A DNA stretch of 64,000 nucleotides from Gammaproteobacteria bacterium (GTDB taxonomy: Bacteria; Pseudomonadota; Gammaproteobacteria; Chromatiales; Chromatiaceae), in the NCBI GenBank assembly GCA_020445255.1, contig JAGRGY010000011.1, positions 98,862-162,861 on the forward strand. Direction: 5' to 3'. How positions within the stretch are numbered: position 1 is the first letter of the stretch; each line of letters opens with the position of its first letter. Shown here one piece after another: positions 38,177-47,056 of the stretch. The notes under the pieces are model-generated. The model ran no database searches. It worked only from the letters and a program-made list of their open reading frames with translations, and was not told the DNA's origin. Position numbers and translations under genes: made by a program.

Positions 38177-38447
38177 GACGCGCCAGCCCTACGACAAGCC
38201 GACAATTTCGAGCAAGTTGCTCGCCTGCATCATTGGGTACCCACTCGTGCTGGCATGGATGTTGATCGAGAATGCACAGGCATTTCTCGACAAGCCGACG
38301 TCCATGCTGATCGGTCTGGCAGCGATCGGGGGCTTCGTTTCCTACGTTGCCTATGTGCTGATCGCAGGCAACCGCGGCGAGATCCACCCGCAATCGCTGC
38401 GCGAGGATTGGCACGACACCGTTGGAAAACCCCGAGATCGTCACTGA
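38175..38447 (+). CDS. Plus-strand membrane moron, candidate superinfection-exclusion protein
   Basis: A 90-residue protein on the strand opposite to its phage neighbours. It fills the whole gap between the tape measure (start 38176) and the GT extension (stop 38441). Two hydrophobic helices are clear: LLACIIGYPLVLAWMLI (about 15-31) and a stretch at about 45-64 (LIGLAAIGGFVSYVAYVLIA), followed by a charged tail. The ATG has a GGAG about ten bases upstream. In HK97 the gene between the chaperone and tape measure (gp15) is a moron encoding a superinfection-exclusion membrane protein. The same role is inferred here from position and topology only. Confidence 0.68.
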   Translation: MTRQPYDKPTISSKLLACIIGYPLVLAWMLIENAQAFLDKPTSMLIGLAAIGGFVSYVAYVLIAGNRGEIHPQSLREDWHDTVGKPRDRH

Positions 38448-38922
38448 CCGGCTCCTTTCTTGGTCGCAGCCTCTTGCTGCTTTACCGCCTCTTCTGCCTC
38501 ATCGAACGCACTCAACAGCACGCCGTAGGGGTATGACCACGCATTGGCGTGGCCAACCCGGATCAGGCCGCAGACTTTTCGCTCGAACTCGCCGACGTCA
38601 TTGCCTGGGCCACGGCGTCCATCACCGGCTTCAGACGATCGGCCATGTTGAAAAAATGGCTGTTGATCTCGCGACAACCATCCGCGATCTCCCGCAGTTC
38701 CGACGGCGCCATCAGATACAACTGATCAAGCGTGACGTTGGTCATGACGGTCAGGTCATGGAACGTCACGTCCTCGAACAACAGATCAGCCAGATCAACC
38801 ATCTTCGTCGACTCGTTCGCGCGCGATTCCGCGTTCGCCATCCAGTCCCGAATTTCTGCTGCCGACAGTTCGCGAATAGTGACCTCCTTGTCACCGATCT
38901 GCAGCCGCTTCTCGCGGGCCAT
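38441..38922 (-). CDS. Tail assembly chaperone frameshift product (GT-like)
   Basis: The long product of a -1 frameshift. It uses the first 116 codons of the G-like gene to 38575 and then the -1 frame to 38441, adding 44 residues (a T-like part containing NAWSYPYGVLLSAFDEAEEA). This extension has no good start of its own. The total is about 160 residues. GT proteins bind tail tube and tape measure during assembly. The architecture matches lambda G-GT. Confidence 0.75.
38563..38922 (-). CDS. Tail assembly chaperone, G-like
   Basis: A 119-residue chaperone that starts at an ATG overlapping the stop of the tail tube gene. It opens MAREKRLQIGDKEVTIREL, common in siphophage G proteins, and is largely helical and acidic. 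It stops at 38563, just after the slippery site. The tape measure gene lies downstream, after the moron. Confidence 0.85.
   Translation of the reverse strand: MAREKRLQIGDKEVTIRELSAAEIRDWMANAESRANESTKMVDLADLLFEDVTFHDLTVMTNVTLDQLYLMAPSELREIADGCREINSHFFNMADRLKPVMDAVAQAMTSASSSEKSAA
38575..38581 (-). promoter_or_regulatory. Programmed -1 frameshift site (C GAA AAG)
   Basis: The heptamer CGAAAAG in frame C-GAA-AAG lets tRNA-Lys slip from AAG to AAA and continue in the -1 frame. It lies four codons before the G stop. The P-site pairing after slippage is poor, so the frequency may be low or the slip may occur mainly in the A site. Confidence 0.6.
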
Positions 38923-39719
38923 CAGGCTGCCTCTCCATCGATGTACAACTGCTCGTAACCGGTTCTCGTCTCGAGCTTGATCTGGAACTGCATCGCACGC
39001 GGATTTTCGCGATCCTTCAGCGTGATCTCGCCCGTCGGGATGAGCTTGATCTTCGGTGCGTCGATGGTTTCAAAATCGCCGTTCGAGTAGTCCGACTGGA
39101 ACTTGAGCCATGCGGAACGCGCTGGCAGCGCGCCCGAAGTGACTCGCGTGCGTGAGTTCGCGGCCGGTGTGTAGTCCGCGAGGCCGGCTGAGCCATCGAC
39201 GATGGTCGACGTCAACGGGATCCACGCGCGGCCGAGCTTCAGGTCTTCAGCCGACATCTCGTAGTCGGTGTTCAACACGTAGGTCGTCGCACCGGTGTCG
39301 TTGGTGAGAGTTACGGCAGAGATGTCACGGACGCCTCCGCCATTTCCGTTCGTATGTCCGAAGTAGACATACGCGCCCTTCTTGAACGCCTTCACCGGTT
39401 CATCGACCACCGGAACCGCCGCCTGCGTCACGGTCGAAACCGTACCGAGCACATAGGCGGCTTTCATTTCATCCGTCCAGTCCTTGATCGTGAGCGTACC
39501 GCCGCGGGTCGTCGCATTCTGAATTGTGAGAATGTTCTCGGCGCTCGGCGTGTCATCGTCCGGAATGTCGCTGGTGCCAGCTTCCGTGTTCAGCGTGAGC
39601 TGTGACTGCGCAACATACCCGAAATTCGGAACATCGCCGTCGGTATCCTCGAAGCCAATAAGGGCCTGCCCTGATCCAGTGACGATATTCAACGGTTGCG
39701 CGAGATTCGGTTTGGCCAT
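38922..39719 (-). CDS. Major tail tube protein
   Basis: A 265-residue tail tube protein. Its order between the tail terminator and G genes, beta-rich sequence, and start MAKPNLAQPLNIVTGSG fit the family of lambda V-like tube proteins. The ATG has a GGAGGG site and the stop overlaps the G gene. It would form the hexameric tube of the siphovirus tail. Confidence 0.85.
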   Translation of the reverse strand: MAKPNLAQPLNIVTGSGQALIGFEDTDGDVPNFGYVAQSQLTLNTEAGTSDIPDDDTPSAENILTIQNATTRGGTLTIKDWTDEMKAAYVLGTVSTVTQAAVPVVDEPVKAFKKGAYVYFGHTNGNGGGVRDISAVTLTNDTGATTYVLNTDYEMSAEDLKLGRAWIPLTSTIVDGSAGLADYTPAANSRTRVTSGALPARSAWLKFQSDYSNGDFETIDAPKIKLIPTGEITLKDRENPRAMQFQIKLETRTGYEQLYIDGEAA

Positions 39720-39722
39720 TGC

Positions 39723-39905
39723 TTAACCCTCCTTCTGTGCAGCGGCTTTCGCCTTTTCTGCTGCCTGCTTGATGCGTTCGATCTGATCAGGGAACAGATC
39801 GACCTCGGTACCTGCCGTGACGGTATCGCCACCCTTGACGATGTCGATCGGCAACTTGAACTTCTGGCGCTGTCCGCGCACCTTCTGCGGTAGTTGTTCA
39901 TTCAT
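39723..39905 (-). CDS. Small phage protein before the tail tube
   Basis: A 60-residue protein from ATG 39905 (GAGGGC upstream). It starts MNEQLPQKVRGQRQKFKLP and ends in a Lys/Ala-rich helix. The gene lies between the tail terminator and tube genes. No motif. Possibly a small assembly factor. Confidence 0.62.
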   Translation of the reverse strand: MNEQLPQKVRGQRQKFKLPIDIVKGGDTVTAGTEVDLFPDQIERIKQAAEKAKAAAQKEG

Positions 39906-39916
39906 GGCGAATGCCC

Positions 39917-40366
39917 TCAATAGTTCCCGGTTATCAGGAATCCGGTCTTCCACAGAGCCGGGAACTCTGCGTAACCGTTGTCGTCGAAATAAGGTTCTTC
40001 ACGTCCGGCGTACTTCATCGGCTTGTAACCATCTGCTGGCTTCCAGCCGACCAGCATCGGCTGTAGTTGTCTGAGAATCACACCAGCCTTTTCATCAGCT
40101 GTATCCCAATCAGAATCGTCTGGATCATTGAGATGGGAAACGCAGATAATAGTTTTGTAGATCTCGAACTCAGACTGGATATTGTCGTCACCGTCGTGGT
40201 CAAGAATCTCGGAGGATCCCGGGAAGACATATACAGAATTCAGCGGAACATCCTGTGTCGATCGGTATCCAGCGAGGCGTTTGCTGGTGCTGACTTCTGT
40301 CAGTCCGATCGCATTCATCCTGATGTGTTCGACAATCAGCCGAACAGCGCCCAATGAAACAGCCAT
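39917..40366 (-). CDS. Tail terminator-like protein (gpU-type position)
   Basis: A 149-residue alpha/beta protein. Features include VRLIVEHIRMNAIGLTEV and DWDTADEKAGVILRQLQPMLVGW. Its ATG overlaps the stop of the joining-fusion gene. The position, directly before the tail tube region, and length fit phage tail terminator proteins that cap the tube. Confidence 0.7.
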   Translation of the reverse strand: MAVSLGAVRLIVEHIRMNAIGLTEVSTSKRLAGYRSTQDVPLNSVYVFPGSSEILDHDGDDNIQSEFEIYKTIICVSHLNDPDDSDWDTADEKAGVILRQLQPMLVGWKPADGYKPMKYAGREEPYFDDNGYAEFPALWKTGFLITGNY

Positions 40367-43300
40367 CAGCCGGCCCTCCGAAGTGGCAGCGACGTCATGC
40401 CATTAATACCTGGATCGACGCCAACAACATTGAACGATACTCCGCGCACTTCGACAGTTTCGCCCTGTGAAAAGTTGTATGCACAAATATCCGTCGTCAT
40501 GCAAACGATACGGTCGCGCGACTCTCTCGGGTTGAGACCGCCTACTGGCACACGTTCCACGCCTCGAACGTAGATGGCGGTGACCGTCAATTCGACGGAT
40601 GGGAAATACACGGGTTCACCGAAAACACGGAGCAGGCTCGCATTGCGCTTTCTGTCTGACCTATCGAATAGTCGGTTGTCTGGCTGATCAGCACACGACC
40701 CGGCATCGAAGAGCGTGATCGACTGCGCACTCGCTGTTTCAACTGCCGGACTGATCGACCCGCGCTTGTATCCGGAGAGCGACGGCGCAGTACTGGTCTC
40801 GGTTGCTGGATCAATTGACCCGCCAGAGGCGGAGCTGAGCGCGACGGCACTGTCCGTCTCGTCGGCATGCGTGATCGCACCTTGCTTGTAACCATCGGCA
40901 GTCTGTGGGGCATCAGTCTCACCAGCGGAGGCAATCGCCGACTCTTTCCGACCCGCCGCAGGTTGGGCGCTGTCAGCTTCAGTGGCGGGTGAAATAGACC
41001 CAACCTTTTGCCCAGCTACGGGCTGCGCCTCGGTGGTCTCGGTTGCCGGCGAGACTGCGCCTGGCGTGGTTAGCGATTGCGCCTCGTCCGTTTCCGTTGC
41101 GGGCGTGATTGCGCCAGTCTTGTATCCAGTCGTCGTCGGGATGTCTGGATTGCTGTCATTCGCGGCGGCGAACAGGATGGTCTTACGCGGTACTGTGTGG
41201 ACAAGCGCAAAGTTATATCGAACACCATCCGACAGCAGGCTGGACGCAACCGATAGGACGTAGGACGACACCGCAGAATTGGACAGCGCAATTGCGTAAG
41301 GCCCATCGACCGATAGATCATTTGTCGGCGACACGTCATTTTGTGACGCCGTGATAAAGGCGTAAGAATTCACGCTATCGATAGCGCTTACCCCAACGCC
41401 GAACGCCTCCGCGGACGTATCCAGTGCATTCACGGATTGTGCGGTGCTTGTGATCGCAACGACCGAGTCAGGGGTACAGCTCATCCCCGTGTAGTCGTGA
41501 TTCCCGGTGCTCGTCGGCGTATCGACAACCTGAATATCGATCCCGTCCGGATCGGCGAGCTCAAATGCCAGACCCAGCACGTAATCGTTTCCGGTGACGC
41601 TCGTGTTCGTCGTCAACCGTAGCGTTTTGGGGTCAGGAACGCTCATCGAGGCGCGCCATACTTCCGCGCTATCCGTCACATTCGCAGCCACAGCATCGTC
41701 GCGGCATTCGATCGCACTCGACGCCGGATTGGCGTTGTTTGCCGACGCAAACGCGACGACGGCCTGCTTCACGCTCGACCCGTTCCACTTGCCGACGCCC
41801 AGGCAATTCGATCCAAGCGCCAACCCTGCGTTCATCAAGGGCGAGCCTACGCTGAACGCAACAACGCCGTTGGGCTGATGGTTGAGTGGGATATCGTGTA
41901 CGGTTTCGCCACCGGCGAGTTGTTTGGCGAATGCCGTGACGCCGCGTTCCGCCTTGATGAACAGGAACATGACCTTTAACTGTCGGCCATCCACCCAATC
42001 GACAGAAACGCCGTCCGTGACGGTGCCGGTGATTTGCGCAATCGTGTCAGCCGCCACGTTCGCGAGAATGTGCGTGCTCGATTGATACCGCTTCGTGTCA
42101 GATGTCGCTTGATCATCAACTGAGCGAGACCCGACGCTGTACTGGTTGGTGCCGTCCCACACGCCGAACAGGAACCCGCTGTCAGGTTGCGGCGACGATC
42201 CCGTAACGATTGATGTGGCAATCGCAATAACCGCGTCCGGCGTCCCAAATCCTGCGGACGTGACATTCGTTGTCCCGGCTGCACCAGGGCCAGTCACTAC
42301 CACGCGCGCCATCTGGAATCGCCCAACGGCACCCGCGTCGCTGATTTCGTATGTCGGCGATATCGATCCGAGTTTTGAGCCTGTCACCGCCTGGGCGGTG
42401 TCGGTTTCGGTCGCTGGATCGATCGACGTCTGCCCGGCCAGGGCGACAGCCTGTGCCGCATTGGTTTCGGTGGCCTGACCGATCGCGCCGACCTTGTAAC
42501 CAGTAACGGATTGCGCGGCATCCGCTGCCGCCGCCGGCAATATCGATCCCGTTTTTTGACCGGCTGTCGCTTGTGCGGCATCGGTTTCGGATGCGGTGGC
42601 TACGCTTCCGATCTTTTCTCCGGTAACGTGTACGCTGGTGTCGGTCTCCGACGCAGCAGTAATAGGGGCAGTCGTGCCACCGCCTCCCGCCGGTACGACC
42701 AGCAGGTACGGGGAGTCGTTCGCAGGTGCCAGCAGTCGCGTCAGGTCTCGCGACAAATCGATAGCGGTGGCTTCCGTCATGTTGTTGTTGGACGCGAACG
42801 CGGCGAGCATCACGTCGCCATTAAAGCCGCCGAGCGTTGTTCCAGGCGCCCCGAGCCTGAAAATCTCAACCGAGATTGTCGACGGTAAGGCGGTGCCATT
42901 GCGCTGCACCAGGCCGATGTCGACGCCGTTGGCATACGCTTTGAGCGTTCCTGCCGCACCGTTGTAATTCACGACAAGCGAGTACCATCGACCGGCCTCG
43001 AACACATTCGACCCGGTCTCAAATCGTCGGGTGCCGTCGCAGTCAGCAGACAACCCATTGACGTTGCCACTGACCGTCATGTTGTTGTCGACCCAGATCG
43101 AGTTTTTGAACCCGGTCGGCGACCCCACCTGAATCAGCGTATTGTTGCCGTCGATCGCGGATGCGCGGAACAGCACGCATTTCGTGTACGAACCGGCACT
43201 GTAGTTTGGCGGGTTGTAGTTGAGGTAATTCGACGAGCTGCCGCTGAACGATGCGCCCAGACCGCGCGGCGTACCCAGTCTTGGGACTGTACCGACCAGA

Positions 43301-43494
43301 TCAAAGTCCGGACTCTCCCGCGATCCTTTGAGCGGCGTCAGCGAATATCCTGGGGTCAGGACAAACTCGAAATTCAGCTCCCGACACAGATCACTGACGA
43401 CCAGCGGAACAGGCGGCACGGTGTTCGCGACGCCGTACCACCCGTGCAGCGCGCGGGCGATTTCCGACTGGCCGGGGAGAAACAGATTGGACAT
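40366..43494 (-). CDS. Lectin/repeat protein fused to a head-tail joining (FII-like) domain
   Basis: A 1042-residue protein in one open frame. Residues about 60-270 resemble a LamG domain (KAYANGVDIGLV). Two blocks of roughly 20-residue repeats (PATETDTAQAVTGSKLGSI type) flank a beta-rich middle of about 400 residues (320-720). The last 95 residues (from FDAGSCADQPDN) look like lambda FII or a similar tail-attachment protein: VELTVTAIYVRGVERVP and FSQGETVEVRGVSFNVVGVD. No ATG lies near this part, so it is either a real fusion or has an internal GTG/TTG start. The tail terminator gene follows with TGATG overlap, exactly where a joining protein is expected. Confidence 0.7.
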   Translation of the reverse strand: MSNLFLPGQSEIARALHGWYGVANTVPPVPLVVSDLCRELNFEFVLTPGYSLTPLKGSRESPDFDLVGTVPRLGTPRGLGASFSGSSSNYLNYNPPNYSAGSYTKCVLFRASAIDGNNTLIQVGSPTGFKNSIWVDNNMTVSGNVNGLSADCDGTRRFETGSNVFEAGRWYSLVVNYNGAAGTLKAYANGVDIGLVQRNGTALPSTISVEIFRLGAPGTTLGGFNGDVMLAAFASNNNMTEATAIDLSRDLTRLLAPANDSPYLLVVPAGGGGTTAPITAASETDTSVHVTGEKIGSVATASETDAAQATAGQKTGSILPAAAADAAQSVTGYKVGAIGQATETNAAQAVALAGQTSIDPATETDTAQAVTGSKLGSISPTYEISDAGAVGRFQMARVVVTGPGAAGTTNVTSAGFGTPDAVIAIATSIVTGSSPQPDSGFLFGVWDGTNQYSVGSRSVDDQATSDTKRYQSSTHILANVAADTIAQITGTVTDGVSVDWVDGRQLKVMFLFIKAERGVTAFAKQLAGGETVHDIPLNHQPNGVVAFSVGSPLMNAGLALGSNCLGVGKWNGSSVKQAVVAFASANNANPASSAIECRDDAVAANVTDSAEVWRASMSVPDPKTLRLTTNTSVTGNDYVLGLAFELADPDGIDIQVVDTPTSTGNHDYTGMSCTPDSVVAITSTAQSVNALDTSAEAFGVGVSAIDSVNSYAFITASQNDVSPTNDLSVDGPYAIALSNSAVSSYVLSVASSLLSDGVRYNFALVHTVPRKTILFAAANDSNPDIPTTTGYKTGAITPATETDEAQSLTTPGAVSPATETTEAQPVAGQKVGSISPATEADSAQPAAGRKESAIASAGETDAPQTADGYKQGAITHADETDSAVALSSASGGSIDPATETSTAPSLSGYKRGSISPAVETASAQSITLFDAGSCADQPDNRLFDRSDRKRNASLLRVFGEPVYFPSVELTVTAIYVRGVERVPVGGLNPRESRDRIVCMTTDICAYNFSQGETVEVRGVSFNVVGVDPGINGMTSLPLRRAG

Positions 43495-43950
43495 TTACGC
43501 GGCCGGAGCGGTCGACCACCCCTCAAGCTTGAGGGTGAAATCGGAGTCCATCGCGTTCACTGACCCGTTGTAAATTGCGAACTTGGCCTTCCGCACACCG
43601 GCAAGGCTGATATTGATCGCCTTGTACTGTTGCGATGTGGTGTTGTAGAGGCGAAACGATCCGACGTATTTCGCGCCCTGCTGAGCTGTCGTCGTCGGGC
43701 CCGCTTCGTCGTTCGTGCCGTCGATGTCTTGCTCGAACATATAGAGATCGACCGTCTTTCCCGCAGCGGGCGCTGACGAGTACGAACAGGACAGCACCGC
43801 TTTTGCCATCGGCCACTTGTCCGCGCTGTTGTCGAACTCGGTTTCGGTTGCCGTTCCGCTGGTGGAGAAATTCGCGGCAGCGAGCGAACCCGTTCCGCTG
43901 ATGACGGTCGTTGGCGTGCCGTCGAATACCTGAATCGCCTCGCCGCTCAT
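43495..43950 (-). CDS. Phage virion-associated protein
   Basis: A 151-residue beta-rich protein of Ser/Thr/Ala composition. It has DLYMFEQDIDGTNDEAGP and YVGSFRLYNTTSQQYKAINISLAG. No family recognised. It lies between two structural genes with gaps of 0 and 3 bp, so it is translated with them. A decoration or fibre-associated protein is likely. Confidence 0.6.
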   Translation of the reverse strand: MSGEAIQVFDGTPTTVISGTGSLAAANFSTSGTATETEFDNSADKWPMAKAVLSCSYSSAPAAGKTVDLYMFEQDIDGTNDEAGPTTTAQQGAKYVGSFRLYNTTSQQYKAINISLAGVRKAKFAIYNGSVNAMDSDFTLKLEGWSTAPAA

Positions 43951-43953
43951 CGC

Positions 43954-44268
43954 TTAAACCCCCAGGTCAGAAACAGCGAACGCATCAACCAGGGCGTCGA
44001 CGTTCGTCTGCACTGCGGCATCCGACGCGCTCTGGATTTGGGCCACGCTTGCCGCCTTGTTCGCAACCAGGATGCCCATCAGGAAACGCTTTGCTTCCTG
44101 GCCGGGATTCTGAATAGCCTTCACGGCCCATTCCAGCCGCGCGTCATGGTTCGGAACGGTCGGCAGTTCCGCGATGATTGCCAGCGCGACATTGACCACG
44201 GCTACGCGCACTTGCGGCTCTAGGGCGCCTTGCGAGTACAGCTGTTCGATCTCGACATACGTTGCCAT
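43954..44268 (-). CDS. Small helical phage protein
   Basis: A 104-residue helical protein (VEIEQLYSQGALEPQVRVAVV and EAKRFLMGILVANKAA). It starts 1 bp after the tailspike gene. No family recognised. Genes of this size and type occur beside fibre genes in related phages; a chaperone or small structural role is possible. Confidence 0.58.
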   Translation of the reverse strand: MATYVEIEQLYSQGALEPQVRVAVVNVALAIIAELPTVPNHDARLEWAVKAIQNPGQEAKRFLMGILVANKAASVAQIQSASDAAVQTNVDALVDAFAVSDLGV

Positions 44269-44269
44269 T

Positions 44270-46381
44270 TCACGCTCCTACGACGGATTGAAAGGTGGAC
44301 TGCGGCAATTGGGGCATTCCCAGATATTCGGTCGAAACCGTAACGCCTGCGATGAACAATGTCCGGTCCATACACGAGCGCGTCTTGCCGCCGTGCATGA
44401 ATATCCAGACCAGATGCTTCGGCACGAGGTTGCCCATCGGCCGGATCGTGCCTGGATCGTAGACGTATTCTTTCGGCGGGTTGTGGCGCACCGTGAAGCC
44501 AGTGTCCTCGTCCGGGCCGCGGTAGAACACGCGGTAGCCGTCCAGCCAACGGATCATTTCACCATCCAGCAGCGTCCCGTTCTCTAGGTCTGAGGTATTC
44601 ACGCGCAGCATCGACGTGATGTGATACCAGTTGTCAGGGTACAGACAGCCGCCGCGCCCGCCGCGCTGACCCCAGCCGTTCAGCCTTGGCGGCCTTGCGT
44701 TTACCCATTCCTCCTTGGGACAATTCATATCGTAGTCGTGGATGCCCATGATCATACCGCCCTCTGTCGGACCCCCGACTTCGCAGCGTTGATCTTTCCA
44801 CGCCTCGCGCATCGACCAGCCCTTACCGCAACCACCGCTGCCGCTGCCGCCGCCATCGCGCGCAGGGTGGCCTGGGGTGATGCCAAATTTCCCGCCGTTG
44901 TCCGCGATCGAGAAACCACCCTGCCGCTTGTTCTGGTGCTGGCAAATTTTCCGCCCGAAAGGCCACTGGTGGTTTTCGTCCGATCCGAGACGCACCCAAT
45001 AGGACACGTAGATGGGTACGCCAGGGCCGGTCTTTTCCGCCATCGCCAGGATGCGCTCGGTGCTGAAAAAGCGCTCGATGCGCGACGACGTACCCTGAGA
45101 GTCCATCGGTAGCTTGAGGTCGTAGGCGTCCGCGTCACGCGACATGTGGATGCGCAGCGCACCAACGCCCGGTGCAAGCGGCTCGAAATTCTCTCCCTTG
45201 TAGTCTGACCCAACGATCTGCAAGTCTCCGCCGCCAACCCAAATGTCGGTCGCGCGATCCGGGTAGATGTCAGTGCGGCCCACGTCCTCCGGTCGCTCGG
45301 GGAAAGACCATAAATCAGGACGCCAGTTCTTTTCCTGCCGCACCCCCGGCTGGCCTTTGAGAAACACGTCGTCGTCCTGGGTGCCGTCGACGTACAGGTC
45401 ATGGCTGATGACGCCCGGCAGCGCTCCGAGGTCGTCCGTGAGCTGCATGTCGGATGCCGGCCCCTGCTCCACGACGTTATCGTGGCGCGGAGGATCGGCC
45501 ACGTACAACCGGATGACCCGATCAGAGCCACCGCTGCGGTGGTTGGTGACGTGGATGCTCAAGGTAGCCCATAGTACCGGCTTGGAAGGGCGCTGGAATT
45601 CCAGCACCGCGTTGTCGAACCGCGACAGTTTGACCACCGGATCATTTGAGGTCGGCAGAGCCGTCGAGGTTTTCAGGCTCGCTGCGCAGACACGGCGCAG
45701 GACCTCCATCTCGCCGTCTTCATATTCGACGGTGAGGTACGGGTCTACGGCACCGAACTGCGCGAAGTCGCGGCCGGTCGCTGCCGTGCGCAGCAGGAAT
45801 GCCTGCCAGCGGTTCGCGTCGTAGCAGTGTTGAACAAGAGCGGTGACGTCGACGTCGTACCACGACGATGCCTTGGCGTCGCCGTCAAAGTAGTCCGCCA
45901 CGAACTCCGCCCACGGGATATCACCATAGCGCTCGCCATTCTTGTCGAGCCAATCCCCGCCAGGTTGATCCCAGGCCCAGCCTGCACTGATGCAGACGTA
46001 GGTTCCGTTGACCTCGCCGGTGAACTCCACCTTGTGACCCTCGATCAGTTCGTTTTCGGCATGCGTGCCCTGCAGCAGGTGTTCCTGCCCATCCAGGTAG
46101 CGTGCGCGCGCCGGCCACCGATACCCCGTAGACGTCACGAACTCATCGCCGCGAGCATCCTGCGGTGGCTGCTCAGGCGGAACGACGACCGGCGGCTCTG
46201 CTGGGTCGATCGGCACTTCGCCGCGCGCAAGTGCGGTGGCTGCAGAATCTTCGTCGGCTGCGTCGATTGCATCGATGTGCGGGACCGGATCAGCTGCGCC
46301 GGATGCTGCGATTTCCGCCAGTTCGTCAGCGATGCCTCGCAGGCGCTGCTCGATGCCGATCAGCTGCGTCGTTTTATCCAT
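44270..46381 (-). CDS. Putative tailspike with jelly-roll polysaccharide-lyase-like part
   Basis: A 703-residue protein. The N-terminal helix (about 1-30) could be an anchor. The middle (about 200-480) is beta-rich. The last third has features of jelly-roll polysaccharide lyases or binding domains, such as VPIYVSYWVRLG, YPDNWYHITSMLRVN and GEMIRWLDGYRVF. A Gly-rich loop (about 530) is also present. It would degrade or bind a surface polysaccharide. The active residues were not identified, so the enzymatic call is tentative. It lies after the lysis genes. Confidence 0.55.
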   Translation of the reverse strand: MDKTTQLIGIEQRLRGIADELAEIAASGAADPVPHIDAIDAADEDSAATALARGEVPIDPAEPPVVVPPEQPPQDARGDEFVTSTGYRWPARARYLDGQEHLLQGTHAENELIEGHKVEFTGEVNGTYVCISAGWAWDQPGGDWLDKNGERYGDIPWAEFVADYFDGDAKASSWYDVDVTALVQHCYDANRWQAFLLRTAATGRDFAQFGAVDPYLTVEYEDGEMEVLRRVCAASLKTSTALPTSNDPVVKLSRFDNAVLEFQRPSKPVLWATLSIHVTNHRSGGSDRVIRLYVADPPRHDNVVEQGPASDMQLTDDLGALPGVISHDLYVDGTQDDDVFLKGQPGVRQEKNWRPDLWSFPERPEDVGRTDIYPDRATDIWVGGGDLQIVGSDYKGENFEPLAPGVGALRIHMSRDADAYDLKLPMDSQGTSSRIERFFSTERILAMAEKTGPGVPIYVSYWVRLGSDENHQWPFGRKICQHQNKRQGGFSIADNGGKFGITPGHPARDGGGSGSGGCGKGWSMREAWKDQRCEVGGPTEGGMIMGIHDYDMNCPKEEWVNARPPRLNGWGQRGGRGGCLYPDNWYHITSMLRVNTSDLENGTLLDGEMIRWLDGYRVFYRGPDEDTGFTVRHNPPKEYVYDPGTIRPMGNLVPKHLVWIFMHGGKTRSCMDRTLFIAGVTVSTEYLGMPQLPQSTFQSVVGA

Positions 46382-46395
46382 TGCCTGGTTGTCTC

Positions 46396-46632
46396 CTACA
46401 GCCGCGCAGCCGATTCATCGACCGCGCGCATCACGCCGGCCAATGCGCGATCGGCGTCAGCCTGGATGCTCTCAGCGGATTCTCCCGCTTCGATCCGGGC
46501 CCGCACGGATTTCGCGAAGACCAGCGCCTCGGGATTGGCATTTGCATGCCGCTGATGCTCCGCGGCCAGCGTCAGGCCGGCCGTAGCGATATCCCCGATG
46601 GTCAGTAGCAGTTTCAGCGTTGCCGGGTCCAT
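46396..46632 (-). CDS. Small phage protein after the lysis lipoprotein
   Basis: A 78-residue helical protein starting MDPATLKLLLTIGDIATAG; the ATG overlaps the lipoprotein stop (TGATG). The N-terminal 20 residues are hydrophobic and could span the membrane. The rest is charged and helical. It may assist lysis; no family recognised. Confidence 0.62.
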   Translation of the reverse strand: MDPATLKLLLTIGDIATAGLTLAAEHQRHANANPEALVFAKSVRARIEAGESAESIQADADRALAGVMRAVDESAARL

Positions 46633-47042
46633 CACCTCACCCCCTGGTTTTGCATAGCCTCGAGTTTCGGCCGCACGGCGGAATACGCCGCGACTACCTG
46701 CAGGCGCCAGTCCTCGGCTTCGCTGGTGGCGCCGCGGAAGTACGCCTGCCACGCATACCGCAGCATGTCGCGCGCCTCGAGGAGCGCTGCTTTCGCCGTC
46801 TGGTAGTCATCGCTGTCTCGGGACACGATCCCGGCGTCCGCGAGCGTTGCGAGCGTGTCGTTGATGGCCGCCAGGTTCTCGCCGGTCTTGTCGAGCAGGT
46901 CAGCCGTGGTCATCACTTGTGCAGGTTGGGTGCCGGCCGTGTACGCGCACCCGGCGGTCCCCAGGCTGGTTGCGATCAGCGCGGCAGCAATTGCCCACGC
47001 CAGCACGACGATGACGGGTCCAACGTATTGTTTTGCGATCAT
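46632..47042 (-). CDS. Phage lipoprotein, possible outer spanin-like protein
   Basis: A 136-residue protein. From ATG 47042 there is a hydrophobic signal and lipobox LGTAGC, so it should be lipidated. The body is helical (about 45-130). It lies between the endolysin and a small helical gene in the lysis block. It may be an outer spanin, though it is longer than a typical Rz1 and lacks Pro-rich sequence. Confidence 0.65.
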   Translation of the reverse strand: MIAKQYVGPVIVVLAWAIAAALIATSLGTAGCAYTAGTQPAQVMTTADLLDKTGENLAAINDTLATLADAGIVSRDSDDYQTAKAALLEARDMLRYAWQAYFRGATSEAEDWRLQVVAAYSAVRPKLEAMQNQGVR

Positions 47043-47056
47043 GCGTTGCCTCTTGT

